A stretch of DNA of 64,000 bases from Nocardia alba NBRC 108234 (GTDB taxonomy: Bacteria > Actinomycetota > Actinomycetes > Mycobacteriales > Mycobacteriaceae), in contig NZ_BDAX01000016.1 in the NCBI RefSeq assembly GCF_001612665.1, positions 1 to 64,000 on the forward strand, given 5' to 3'. Made by a program: the position numbers and the translations under genes. This document shows positions 51,641 to 60,113 of the stretch, in pieces (the stretch's first letter is position 1; the number at the start of each line of letters is the position of its first letter). Below the pieces are notes generated by a model. It ran no database searches. It saw only the letters and a program-made list of their open reading frames with translations, and was not told where the DNA came from.

Positions 51641-53353
51641 ATGCGACGCAGCACGATTCGACTGCTCACCGTGCTCGCCACGGCGGCTGTGACCACCTCC
51701 GTGGTGACCGGCTGTTCGACCAAGAACCAGGTGCCCTCCATCGGGTACGCGGTCGACGCCGCGGTCGCCAGCTACAACGGCGCGAGCACGCTCGGCGCGA
51801 GCAGCGGTGCCGCGGCGGTGTTCGGTCGGGTGCTGACCGGGTTCTTCTACACCGGACCCGACGGTCAGCAGGTGGCCGACACCGACGTCGGCACGGCCAA
51901 GGAAGTGCCGGGCGAAACCCAGACGGTGCAGTACCGGCTCAACCCGGACGGGGTGTACTCCGACGGGGTGAAGACCTCCTGCGACGACCTGGTGCTGGCC
52001 TGGTCGGCGCGCTCGGGCAAGTTCACCCGCCCCGGCGACCGCGGACCGGTCTCGTTGTTCGACGCGGCGAGCACCATGGGCTACGACGAGATCGACCGGA
52101 TCGACTGCCAGCCCGGGTCCAAGGACGCCACCGTGGTGTTCCGGCCGGGCAAGCACTACCTGCCGTGGCGGACGCTGTTCGCCGCGGCCGAGGTGATGCC
52201 GGCGCACGTGGTGGCGCAGGCGGTGGGTGTGCCGAACGTGGTGAACGCCCTGCAGACCGGCGACGGCGCGGCGATCGGCCGGATCGCCGATTTCTGGAAC
52301 AGCGGCTGGACCGTGAAGGCCGGGGCGCTCGACCTGACGAAGTTCCCGTCCTCGGGGCCGTACCGGATCGAGTCCTTCAGCGCGAAGGACGGTTTGGTGC
52401 TGGTCGCCAACGAGAAGTGGTGGGGTGATCCGCCCGAGACCAAGCGGATCGTGGTGTGGCCCAAGGGCACCGACTTCGCCGCCAAGGCGAAGGAGAACGC
52501 GCTCGGGGTGGTCGATCTCGGGGCGGGGTCGGTCGCGGATCTGAAGCTCGACGGTTTCGACGAGTCGACGATCGCGAGCCGCGGTGCCGAGCAGCTCGTG
52601 CTCGCCACCGGCGGGGTGTTCGCGCGGGTGGAGGTGCGTCGGGCGTTCGCGCAGTGTGTGCCGCGCCAGGCGCTGTTCGACACGCTGGGCAAGGCGGGTG
52701 AGCCCGCGCAGCGTGGGCTCGGTGCGGGCGTGCTGAACGCCCATGTGGTGCAGCAGGATTCGCTGTACTACCCGGCGGTGGTCGGGGGCGCCGATCGGTA
52801 TCGCGGCGCCGATATCCCCGCGGCCACCGCGACGTTGGCCTCGTCCGGCACGGCGCAGCCGACGGTGCGGATCGGGTATCAGGGCCCCGACGCGCGGCGC
52901 GCGCAGACCGTGGCGATGATCGCCCAATCCTGTCGAGGGGCCGGTATCACCGTGGTCGACGCGGGTTCGCCCGACTTCACGCCGGTGAAGCTCCCGGAGG
53001 GCGCGGTCGACGCGGTGCTCGGCGGAACCGGGTCGGTGCCCGGTCCCTCGGGGTCGAGCGCGGGCACGGTCGCGTTCGCCGCGTTGCGGGCAGGTAGCGG
53101 CCTCGATTTCGGTGGCTTCGCTAACGGTCGCTACGATGCGATCACCGATCAGCTTGCGGGCGAGGCCAACTCGACCACGACGCTGAACCTGCTGACCGAG
53201 GCCGAGAACCTGCTGTGGGCGCAGCTGCCGAGCATTCCCTTGTTCGCGACGCCGCGTGTCATCGCGTTCGGCCACGGCATGCGGAACGGGATCGCCGGGC
53301 CGACACAGGCCGGTACCGGGTGGAACATGGATCGCTGGGTGTTGCAGCGATGA
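51641..53353 (+). CDS. Peptide-type ABC substrate-binding lipoprotein, Rv2585c-like
   Basis: A 570-residue exported lipoprotein of the SBP_bac_5 family. Signal peptide with lipobox VTGC. Seen: YRLNPDGVYSDGVKTSCDDL and the C-terminal GFANGRYDAITDQLAGEA block typical of oligopeptide-binding proteins. No permease or ATPase genes are adjacent. Its place between secF and apt matches the M. tuberculosis lipoprotein Rv2585c, which suggests a conserved role tied to this locus. ATG with AGGGGG upstream. Confidence 0.87.
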   Translation: MRRSTIRLLTVLATAAVTTSVVTGCSTKNQVPSIGYAVDAAVASYNGASTLGASSGAAAVFGRVLTGFFYTGPDGQQVADTDVGTAKEVPGETQTVQYRLNPDGVYSDGVKTSCDDLVLAWSARSGKFTRPGDRGPVSLFDAASTMGYDEIDRIDCQPGSKDATVVFRPGKHYLPWRTLFAAAEVMPAHVVAQAVGVPNVVNALQTGDGAAIGRIADFWNSGWTVKAGALDLTKFPSSGPYRIESFSAKDGLVLVANEKWWGDPPETKRIVVWPKGTDFAAKAKENALGVVDLGAGSVADLKLDGFDESTIASRGAEQLVLATGGVFARVEVRRAFAQCVPRQALFDTLGKAGEPAQRGLGAGVLNAHVVQQDSLYYPAVVGGADRYRGADIPAATATLASSGTAQPTVRIGYQGPDARRAQTVAMIAQSCRGAGITVVDAGSPDFTPVKLPEGAVDAVLGGTGSVPGPSGSSAGTVAFAALRAGSGLDFGGFANGRYDAITDQLAGEANSTTTLNLLTEAENLLWAQLPSIPLFATPRVIAFGHGMRNGIAGPTQAGTGWNMDRWVLQR

Positions 53354-53949
53354 GTGCACGTGACGAAAGAGGGTTGATGAGCAAGCACGCGGTGGTCGAG
53401 TCCGACGATCGGGCCAGTGAGCGCACCGCCGAGGCGGCCGAGGCGGTCACCCGGCTGACCCGGTGGCACGACGACTTCCCCACGGCGGGTGTGCGTTTCG
53501 CCGACCTCACCCCGGTGTTCGCCGACGCCGCGGGCTTCCGCGCGGTCATCGACTGCTTCGCCGCCATCGCACCCGACGCCGATCTCGTGGCCGGCGTCGA
53601 CGCGCGTGGTTTCCTGCTCGGCGCCGGTGTCGCCGCGACGCTGGGCACCGGCGTGCTCGCCATCCGCAAAGGCGGCAAGCTCCCGCCGCCGGTCGTCTCG
53701 CGCGAGTACGAGCTCGAATACGGTTCCGCCGCACTGGAAATCCCCGCCGACGGCGTCGATCTCACGGGCAAGCGGATCCTGCTGCTCGACGACGTCCTCG
53801 CCACCGGCGGTACCCTCGCCGCCGCGGCCGCGCTGTTCGAGGAGGTCGGCGCCGAGGTGGTCGCCGCCGCCGTGGTGCTGGAACTCGAGTTCCTGAAGGG
53901 CCGCGAGCACCAGGGCGCCTACCCGGTGACCTCGATCGTCACGCTCTGA
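53350..53949 (+). CDS. apt: Adenine phosphoribosyltransferase
   Basis: Salvages adenine to AMP with PRPP. Seen: DDFPTAGVRFADLTPVFAD, AGVDARGFLLGAGVA, RKGGKLPP and the PRPP loop ILLLDDVLATGGTLAAA. The ATG at 53350 overlaps the previous stop; ATG 53377 with AGAGGG is an alternative that removes nine residues. In mycobacteria rel follows directly; here a 7.4-kb island intervenes. Confidence 0.93.
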   Translation: MSARDERGLMSKHAVVESDDRASERTAEAAEAVTRLTRWHDDFPTAGVRFADLTPVFADAAGFRAVIDCFAAIAPDADLVAGVDARGFLLGAGVAATLGTGVLAIRKGGKLPPPVVSREYELEYGSAALEIPADGVDLTGKRILLLDDVLATGGTLAAAAALFEEVGAEVVAAAVVLELEFLKGREHQGAYPVTSIVTL

Positions 53950-53950
53950 T

Positions 53951-54559
53951 TCAGCGCGCTGCCCGCAGCATCTGCCACAGCGTCGGGCCGCCCGGGATCC
54001 GCAGTTCGCCGGTGACGACGAAGCCGAAGCGTTCGTAGTACGGCACGTTGACCGGGTTGCTCGACTCGAGATAGGCGGCAGCGTGCTCGGCGTCGACACG
54101 GTCGAGTCGGCTGTGCAGCAGGGCGTGCCCGTAGCCTTCGCCCCGGACATCGGGGGCGGAGCCGAGCATCGCCAGATACCAGTGTGGTTCGGTCGGATGG
54201 TTCTTCTTCAGCAGGTCGCCGACCTGTTTGCCGGCCAGGGTACGGCGACCGAACGCCTGCCAGATACCGGGCAGCGTGCGAAGTTCGGTCAGGGTCGACG
54301 GGTTCTGCTGGTGCGGTGGGGTCCACAGGGCCGCGCCGCCTACGGTGTCGTCCGGGCGCAGTGCCAGGTCGGAGGCATCCGCCGGTAAGAAGAGGTGGCG
54401 GGCCACGGTGGCGAAGAATCGGGGCAGGCCGGCGGCTCGCCGATCCGGTTCCGGCAGGATCCAGCTCATCACCGGGTCGTGCTGGAAGGCCAGGGCCAGC
54501 GTCTGGGCCACCGCGTCGACATCGTGTCGGGTCGCCTTGCGCACCACAATCGTCGCCAT
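53951..54559 (-). CDS. GNAT-family N-acetyltransferase
   Basis: A 202-residue acetyltransferase. Seen: the acetyl-CoA loop APDVRGEGYGHALL near residue 135 and the C-terminal NPVNVPYYERFGFVVTGE. The substrate is unknown. It converges on apt with only one base between the stops, and begins the accessory island between apt and rel. Confidence 0.88.
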   Translation of the reverse strand: MATIVVRKATRHDVDAVAQTLALAFQHDPVMSWILPEPDRRAAGLPRFFATVARHLFLPADASDLALRPDDTVGGAALWTPPHQQNPSTLTELRTLPGIWQAFGRRTLAGKQVGDLLKKNHPTEPHWYLAMLGSAPDVRGEGYGHALLHSRLDRVDAEHAAAYLESSNPVNVPYYERFGFVVTGELRIPGGPTLWQMLRAAR

Positions 54560-54678
54560 CGCACTCCTTCGATCGGTTCGCCCGTGAGTTGGCGACTCGC
54601 GTCCAGGCTAGCGTTGTCATGACGGGCCTCACAGGAGGAAGAAAAAGGGTGGCGCGTCGGGGTGGTTCGGTGTTATCA

Positions 54679-54726
54679 ATGAAGAGTCTTGTTCCCGGCG
54701 ATCGGAGCCATGCGTTGATTTCTTGA
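54679..54726 (+). CDS. Candidate leader peptide upstream of the ABC-F gene
   Basis: A 15-residue frame (MKSLVPGDRSHALIS, then TGA) starts 113 bp before the ABC-F ATG in a region without other genes. Resistance-type ABC-F genes are often controlled by ribosome stalling on such leaders. The ribosome-binding site is weak (GGTGG) and no clear terminator/antiterminator pair was found. Confidence 0.3.
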   Translation: MKSLVPGDRSHALIS

Positions 54727-54791
54727 GGTAGCGCTCTCGGACGGTCCGCATTCTGCGCACCGTGTATCCGTCGCACCTCCAGGGGATCCGC

Positions 54792-56456
54792 ATGACCTCT
54801 CTTTCTTTTTCCGATCTCACCTTTCACTGGCCTGATGGCACCGCCGTCTTCGACGGGCTCGATGCTGTCGTCGGACCCGGGCAGATCGGTCTCGTCGGCA
54901 GCAACGGCGCCGGGAAATCAACGCTGTTGCGGCTGATCACCGGTGAGTTGACGCCGGTACGTGGGTCGATTTCGGTCCCGGGCAGCCTCGGTTACCTCCG
55001 GCAGGACCTGGGCCTGCGGACCGGTCAGCGTGTGGACGCCGTGCTCGGCATCGCCGATGTCCGCGACGCGCTGCACCGCATCGAGGGCGGTATCGGCGAG
55101 CCCGCCGACTTCGACACGGTCGGTGCGTCCTGGCAGGTCGAGGACGAGGCCGTCGCGCTGCTCGGCAGGCTCGGGCTCGACTATGTCGCGGGTTCGGTCG
55201 ACGATCTCGACCGCACCCTGGACACCCTCTCCGGCGGTGAAACCGTGCTGCTCGGCCTAGTCGCCGAACTGCTGCGCGAACCCGACGTGTTGCTGCTCGA
55301 CGAACCGACGAACAACCTCGACGCGGTCGCGCGTGCGCGGCTCTACGCGGTGATCCGGCAGTTCACGGGCACCGTGATCGTGGTGAGCCACGACCGCGAA
55401 CTGCTCGACCGGATGGACGGTATCGCCGAACTGCGTTCGGGTGAGATTCGTTGCTTCGGTGGCGGTTTCAGCGACTACGAGCGGATCATCGAGGCCGAGC
55501 AGGAGGCGGCGCGCGCCGCCGTTCGCGATGCGCGCAGCGATGTCCGCAAGCAGGCGCGTGAACTCGTCGACGCTCGAACGAAACTGGACCGACGGGCGCG
55601 CTTCGCGCAGAAGATGCAGGACAACAAGCGAGTACCGAAGATCGTCGCGGGACTGCGCAAGAACGCCGCGGAGGTATCGGCGGGCAAGCTGCGCAACTCA
55701 CACATCGACAAGCTGGACTCCGCCCGCGAAACCCTCGACCACGCGACGGAATTGGTGCGCGCGGACCGGGAGATCCGCATCGAGCTCCCCGGCACCCGGC
55801 TGTATCCGGGACAGGACGTGCTCGATCTGCGCCAGGTCGAGCTGGCCAACGGCCCGGTGATCGACCTGAGTGTGAGCGGCCCGGAGCGGATCGCGTTGAC
55901 CGGGCGCAACGGGGTCGGCAAAACCACCCTGCTGCGCCGGATCGTCGCGCAGGGACCGACCGTGGCGTGGCGGTTGCTGCCGCAGCGCCTCGATGTGTTC
56001 GACGAGACGCGCACGGTGTTCGAGAATGTCGCCGCCGCCGCGCCGCACGCGACACCCGAACAGATCCGCGGTCAGCTCGCGCGCTTCCTGTTCCGCGGCG
56101 CCGACGCCGACATCGCCGCCGCCGCGCTCTCCGGCGGCGAGCGCTTGCGTGCCGCGCTGGCGACGTTGCTGCTCGCGCAACCGGCGCCCAAGCTGCTGAT
56201 GCTCGACGAACCCACCAACAACCTCGACCTACCGAGCCTGGCCCACCTCACCCAGGCATTGGTGAGTTTCGAGGGCGCGCTGATCGTGGTGAGCCACGAC
56301 GAGCGCTTCCTCGACGACATCGGGGTCACCCGCAGGCTCGAACTCACCCCCGAGGGTTTGCGCGAGGACGGCGCTATCGCGCGGGACGTGCCGCCCGGCG
56401 AACCGACCCGGGATAGCGGAGCAGATTCGGTCCCAACCACACCGCCACGGCGGTGA
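54792..56456 (+). CDS. ABC-F family ATPase (ribosome-protection type)
   Basis: A 554-residue soluble protein with two ABC cassettes and no TM. Seen: Walker A GSNGAGKST (36-44), signature LSGGE, LLLDEPTNNLD, then a long basic linker (about residues 230-345; QARELVDARTKLDRRARFAQ) and a second cassette with GRNGVGKTT, LSGGE and LMLDEPTNNLD. ABC-F proteins act at the ribosome; those with long linkers often confer antibiotic resistance. ATG 54792 has AGGGG upstream; GTG 54762 is less likely. Confidence 0.9.
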   Translation: MTSLSFSDLTFHWPDGTAVFDGLDAVVGPGQIGLVGSNGAGKSTLLRLITGELTPVRGSISVPGSLGYLRQDLGLRTGQRVDAVLGIADVRDALHRIEGGIGEPADFDTVGASWQVEDEAVALLGRLGLDYVAGSVDDLDRTLDTLSGGETVLLGLVAELLREPDVLLLDEPTNNLDAVARARLYAVIRQFTGTVIVVSHDRELLDRMDGIAELRSGEIRCFGGGFSDYERIIEAEQEAARAAVRDARSDVRKQARELVDARTKLDRRARFAQKMQDNKRVPKIVAGLRKNAAEVSAGKLRNSHIDKLDSARETLDHATELVRADREIRIELPGTRLYPGQDVLDLRQVELANGPVIDLSVSGPERIALTGRNGVGKTTLLRRIVAQGPTVAWRLLPQRLDVFDETRTVFENVAAAAPHATPEQIRGQLARFLFRGADADIAAAALSGGERLRAALATLLLAQPAPKLLMLDEPTNNLDLPSLAHLTQALVSFEGALIVVSHDERFLDDIGVTRRLELTPEGLREDGAIARDVPPGEPTRDSGADSVPTTPPRR

Positions 56457-56817
56457 GCGCGAGCCAGGGCCGCAGATGCGGGCGCATTCGCCGGATACGG
56501 CCGTCGGGATCGAGGTCGAGCACCATCGTCTCGGTCATCCGAAACGGGCCGAACTTGGCTTCGCCCAACAGAACTCGGGTGTCGCCGGTGCCGAGAGTGG
56601 CGGTCCATCGCAGCTCGCGCACCGCTCGATAGACGAGGGTGAGTAGCGGGGCGAGGTCGGTTCGGCCGCGGAAGACGAGCCGACCCGACACCGGCGAGAC
56701 GAGTTCGGCATCGTCGGTGAGGGTTTCGAGCAAGGCGCTGATGTCGTTGTCGGTGGTCGCGCGCCGGAATCGGGCGACCGAATCGGTGGACACTGGTTCG
56801 TCGAGTGCATCGGACAT
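56374..56817 (-). CDS. SnoaL-like (NTF2-fold) protein
   Basis: A 147-residue protein. Seen: SVARFRRATTDNDISALLET, DDAELVSPVSGRLVFRGR and VLDLDPDGRIRRMRPHLRP, the usual SnoaL-like pattern of a small cone-shaped pocket. The substrate is unknown. Its 3' end overlaps the convergent ABC-F gene by 83 bp, so the last 27 or so residues are encoded opposite ABC-F codons. Confidence 0.72.
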   Translation of the reverse strand: MSDALDEPVSTDSVARFRRATTDNDISALLETLTDDAELVSPVSGRLVFRGRTDLAPLLTLVYRAVRELRWTATLGTGDTRVLLGEAKFGPFRMTETMVLDLDPDGRIRRMRPHLRPWLALTAVAVWLGPNLLRYPGSVRRAARPAR

Positions 56818-56952
56818 GTTCCGACCGTAACCAGCCGGCTTGTCGCCCGCACGGTCTCCATCGTTGCGGGAGCAGTTAGCCGGAGCCTCTTGACGATTCC
56901 TGTTTTGGTTGAATAGACTAAAACAAGGAATTCGCGAGAGGGAGTGGTTCGA

Positions 56953-57900
56953 ATGGGGTACGGGAACTGGGACGACACCGCCTACCGGGCGGGTAAGACG
57001 TATCGGGCGCGCCAGGGCGTGGACGATTTCGGCTATACCGCGCAGATGCGGGACAAGCCGTATGACACCTGGTCGGCGCATCCGCTGCTCGACCCGTTCG
57101 GGGTGGGCAAGCGGGAATGCCGGGACTCGGCCGAGCACGGGAACTCGCTGCCGGTGGCCGTGCTGTTCGACGTGACCGGATCGATGGGCCGGGTGCCGCG
57201 GATCATGCAGGACAAGCTCGGAAAACTGCACGGGCTGCTGAAGAACAAGGGGTATGCGCAGGACCCGCAGATCCTGTTCGGCGCGATCGGCGACGCCGAC
57301 ACCGATCGGGTGCCGTTGCAGGTCGGGCAGTTCGAATCCGACAACCGGATGGACGAACAGCTGCGGGCGATCCTGCTCGAAGGCGGCGGGGGTGGGCAGA
57401 AGTCCGAAAGCTATGAACTGGCGGCCTATTTCATGGCCGAGCACGTCGCGACGGACGCGTGGGACAAACGCGCGAAGAAGGGATACCTGTTCCTGATCGG
57501 CGACGAGCTGAACAAGCCCCGTCTGGCCGCCCGCCACATCCGGGCGGTGGTCGGCGATCATGTGCGCCGTGACGTGTCGGTGGAGTCGATCTATCGCGAA
57601 CTCGAGCAGCGGTGGCACGTCTACTTCATCCTGCCCAACCAGTCGTCCTACTACGATGATCCGGAGATCGCCGAACACTGGCTGGCCCTGCTCGGGCAGA
57701 ACTTCCTGAAGCTCGACGACCCCGGCGCGGTCTGTGAATTGATCGCGCTCACTATCGGATTGGGTGAGGACCGGGTCGATCTGGACACCGGGCTGGCCGA
57801 TCTTCGCGACGTCGGATCGAGCGAGGAGGCCGACGCGGTCGGTCGAACGCTCGGTTCGAAGCAGGGCCCGACGCTGCGCGCCCTGCCGCCGGGGCGGTGA
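56953..57900 (+). CDS. von Willebrand factor A-domain protein
   Basis: A 315-residue cytosolic protein. An N-terminal 60 residues with many Tyr/Asp precede a VWA fold with an intact MIDAS start (FDVTGSMG, Asp73/Ser77), later FGAIGDADTD and LFLIGDELNKP. No signal peptide. It overlaps the PurA-like gene (GTGA), which in turn overlaps a Nudix-like gene, so the three act together. ATG 56953 with GGGAG upstream is preferred over GTG 56944. Function unknown; VWA proteins usually assemble metal-dependent complexes. Confidence 0.82.
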   Translation: MGYGNWDDTAYRAGKTYRARQGVDDFGYTAQMRDKPYDTWSAHPLLDPFGVGKRECRDSAEHGNSLPVAVLFDVTGSMGRVPRIMQDKLGKLHGLLKNKGYAQDPQILFGAIGDADTDRVPLQVGQFESDNRMDEQLRAILLEGGGGGQKSESYELAAYFMAEHVATDAWDKRAKKGYLFLIGDELNKPRLAARHIRAVVGDHVRRDVSVESIYRELEQRWHVYFILPNQSSYYDDPEIAEHWLALLGQNFLKLDDPGAVCELIALTIGLGEDRVDLDTGLADLRDVGSSEEADAVGRTLGSKQGPTLRALPPGR

Positions 57901-59213
57901 GTCCGGTGTTGCGCGGCCGTCACCTCATTGTCGTCGATCTGGGCTTCGGCGACGCGGGCAAGGGCGCCACGGTCGATTGGTTGTGCTCGCCCGAAGCCGA
58001 TCTCGGGGTGGCGGCCGTGGTGCGGTTCAACGGCGGGGCCCAGGCCGCGCACAATGTCGTGGCCGACGGTCGCCACCACACCTTCGCGCAGTTCGGCTCG
58101 GGCACGCTCACCGGGGTGCCGACCCTGCTGTCGCGGCACATGCTCGTCGAGCCGATCGCACTCGCGGCGGAGTCCGAACAGCTGGCGGCGCTCGGCGTGC
58201 ACGATCCGCTGGGCCTGCTCGCCGTCGACGGACGGGCCCTGCTCACCACCCCGATCCACATCGCGGCCAACCGTGCTCGCGAGGACGCGAGGGGTACTTC
58301 GCGGCACGGTTCCTGCGGCCGTGGCATCGGTGAAACAGCCTGGTACGCACTGGAGAACGACGCGCCCACCGTGGCCGACTGCCGCTCGCCGGCCGTGCTG
58401 CGAGCCAAGCTGGATCGGCTCGCGGCGCACTACGACGGCCTCGTCGGACCCAGTGCCCACGGGTACGAGTCGATCGATGCCCTGGTGGCGATGTACCGCG
58501 ATTTTGCGCGCGCGGTCCGGATCACCGGAGCCCAGGAGCTCGCCCGGATCGGGCAGGCGGGGCGATTGGTGTTCGAGGGCGCGCAGGGTGTGCTGCTCGA
58601 CGAGTGGCGCGGCCTGCACCCGCACACCACCTGGTCGACGGTCGAGCCGCGCAACGCCAAGGCGATGGTCCGCGAAATCGGTTCGAGTGCGGCGGTTCTC
58701 GGCGTCACCCGTACCTATATGACCCGGCACGGCGCGGGTCCGCTGCCCACCGAAGCGCCGCTCGGTTTTCCCGAACCGCACAACGGCACCGGGCACTACC
58801 AGGGCGCGTTCCGGCAGGGGCACCTCGATCCCATCCTGCTGCGCTACGCCGTCGACGTGTGCGGCGGGATCGACGGGCTGGTCGTCAACCGCCTCGACGT
58901 AGCCGGAACTCTCTGCGCCGCACAGGCGTACGAGACATCGTCGGGTAGGTCGACCGAGCTGCGTCCCGGCCGGTGGCGTGATCTCGATCACCAGCAGCGG
59001 CTCACCGACCGGCTCCTCGACGCGACACCGATCCTCGTCCCGATCGACACCGACCCGGCCGCGTGGCTGGCCGAGCGGTTGCGGGTACCGGTGGTGCTGA
59101 CCGGGCACGGTCCGGATCGACGCGACCGCGTGGTCGCCGCTCCGCACGCCGACCGGAGGGGCCGACCCGCTGATGTCGGCGGGCAGGGAAGAATCGGGGC
59201 ATCCGTACCGTGA
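57897..59213 (+). CDS. Adenylosuccinate synthetase-like (PurA-like) protein
   Basis: A 438-residue GTP-dependent ligase of the PurA family. Conserved: the catalytic loop GFGDAGKGATVDWL with Asp19, His52 in GGAQAAHN, the IMP-loop-like CGRGIGE, LFEGAQGVLLDE and the C-terminal TGHGPDRRD. Altered: where PurA binds aspartate and IMP (GTxTGRPRR) this reads GTGHYQGAFRQGHLDP. It may therefore join another amine or nucleotide. It is unlikely to be the housekeeping PurA, given its partners (VWA and Nudix-like genes, overlapping on both sides). PurZ-type phage enzymes are another divergent branch, but the Asp they change is kept here. Confidence 0.8.
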   Translation: MSPVLRGRHLIVVDLGFGDAGKGATVDWLCSPEADLGVAAVVRFNGGAQAAHNVVADGRHHTFAQFGSGTLTGVPTLLSRHMLVEPIALAAESEQLAALGVHDPLGLLAVDGRALLTTPIHIAANRAREDARGTSRHGSCGRGIGETAWYALENDAPTVADCRSPAVLRAKLDRLAAHYDGLVGPSAHGYESIDALVAMYRDFARAVRITGAQELARIGQAGRLVFEGAQGVLLDEWRGLHPHTTWSTVEPRNAKAMVREIGSSAAVLGVTRTYMTRHGAGPLPTEAPLGFPEPHNGTGHYQGAFRQGHLDPILLRYAVDVCGGIDGLVVNRLDVAGTLCAAQAYETSSGRSTELRPGRWRDLDHQQRLTDRLLDATPILVPIDTDPAAWLAERLRVPVVLTGHGPDRRDRVVAAPHADRRGRPADVGGQGRIGASVP

Positions 59214-59907
59214 ACCGCGGTATCGGCCGCCTGGCGCGGCGCTCACGGCGGAGCGGCTAGAGACAGGATGGGATGACGTGGAGCAATCCGTTGTGTCGAT
59301 CGATGTGGTGACCCTGCGGTGCTGGGCCGCCGACAGCGGCGTGCTGATCGGCATCGCCCCCCGCGAATTCGAGCCGTTCACCGGCGAACTCGCGCTACCG
59401 GGTGTGCTGCTCGGCCGCGGCGAACGTCTCGTCGACGCCGCCCGGCGCGCCGTGCGCACCAAACTCGGTGTGCCGACCGAGGCGATCGGTGCCGTCGGCC
59501 AGCTCGTCACGTTCGACGAACCGCACCGCGACCCGCGCGGGCCGACGCTGGCCATCGCGATGTGGGCGGTGGTCGCCCAGCACGAGGGGCCCGCCGACTG
59601 GGTGGGCTTCGACGAGGTCCCGCCGCTGGCGTTCGACCACAACCGCATCGTCGACACCAGCCGCGCGTTGCTGGCCGGACTCCTCTGGAAGGACGCGACA
59701 CTCACCCGGGCACTGGCGGGCACCGAGTTTCCCGCCACCCGCGCGGTCGATCTCAGTACCTCCCTCCACGGCGCCCGCCCCGACCCCGCCAACCTCAACC
59801 GCACGCTCGCCGCGATTCCAGGACTGTGCCGCACCGGTGAACGTCGCCGGGTGAAGGCCACCGGGCGCCCGGCGGTGGTGTGGGCGTTCGACGTCGACGA
59901 GGACTGA
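59173..59907 (+). CDS. Nudix/NrtR-like protein with degenerate Nudix box
   Basis: A 244-residue protein: a Nudix fold (about 40-160) and a C-terminal winged-helix-like domain, the layout of NrtR NAD regulators. The Nudix box reads GVLLGRGERLVDAARRAVRT, then KLG, so the REUxEE glutamates are lost and hydrolysis is unlikely. The C-terminal FDHNRIV...LNRTLAAIPGL...TGERRRV fits the NrtR pattern. It may sense ADP-ribose or a related nucleotide and control the operon. The start is uncertain: ATG 59173 overlaps the PurA-like gene by 41 bp; GTG 59278 is possible. Confidence 0.75.
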   Translation: MSAGREESGHPYREPRYRPPGAALTAERLETGWDDVEQSVVSIDVVTLRCWAADSGVLIGIAPREFEPFTGELALPGVLLGRGERLVDAARRAVRTKLGVPTEAIGAVGQLVTFDEPHRDPRGPTLAIAMWAVVAQHEGPADWVGFDEVPPLAFDHNRIVDTSRALLAGLLWKDATLTRALAGTEFPATRAVDLSTSLHGARPDPANLNRTLAAIPGLCRTGERRRVKATGRPAVVWAFDVDED

Positions 59908-60113
59908 GCGCGGTGAACCGCGTTCCCACTCGGTGTCACCCCGCGATGAGATCGCCTGTGGGCAGCAGTATTCCGGCTCGGAGTTCTCGCGACTCGACCT
60001 GTGGTTCGCGGGTTGTTCAGCGAGGCGTCCGATGCGTGCGTGGCCGATGAAACGTCGATGAACACCGCCGCGTCGGCCTCGCCGCCACGGCGTGGATCCC
60101 GCATCGTGGGGAT

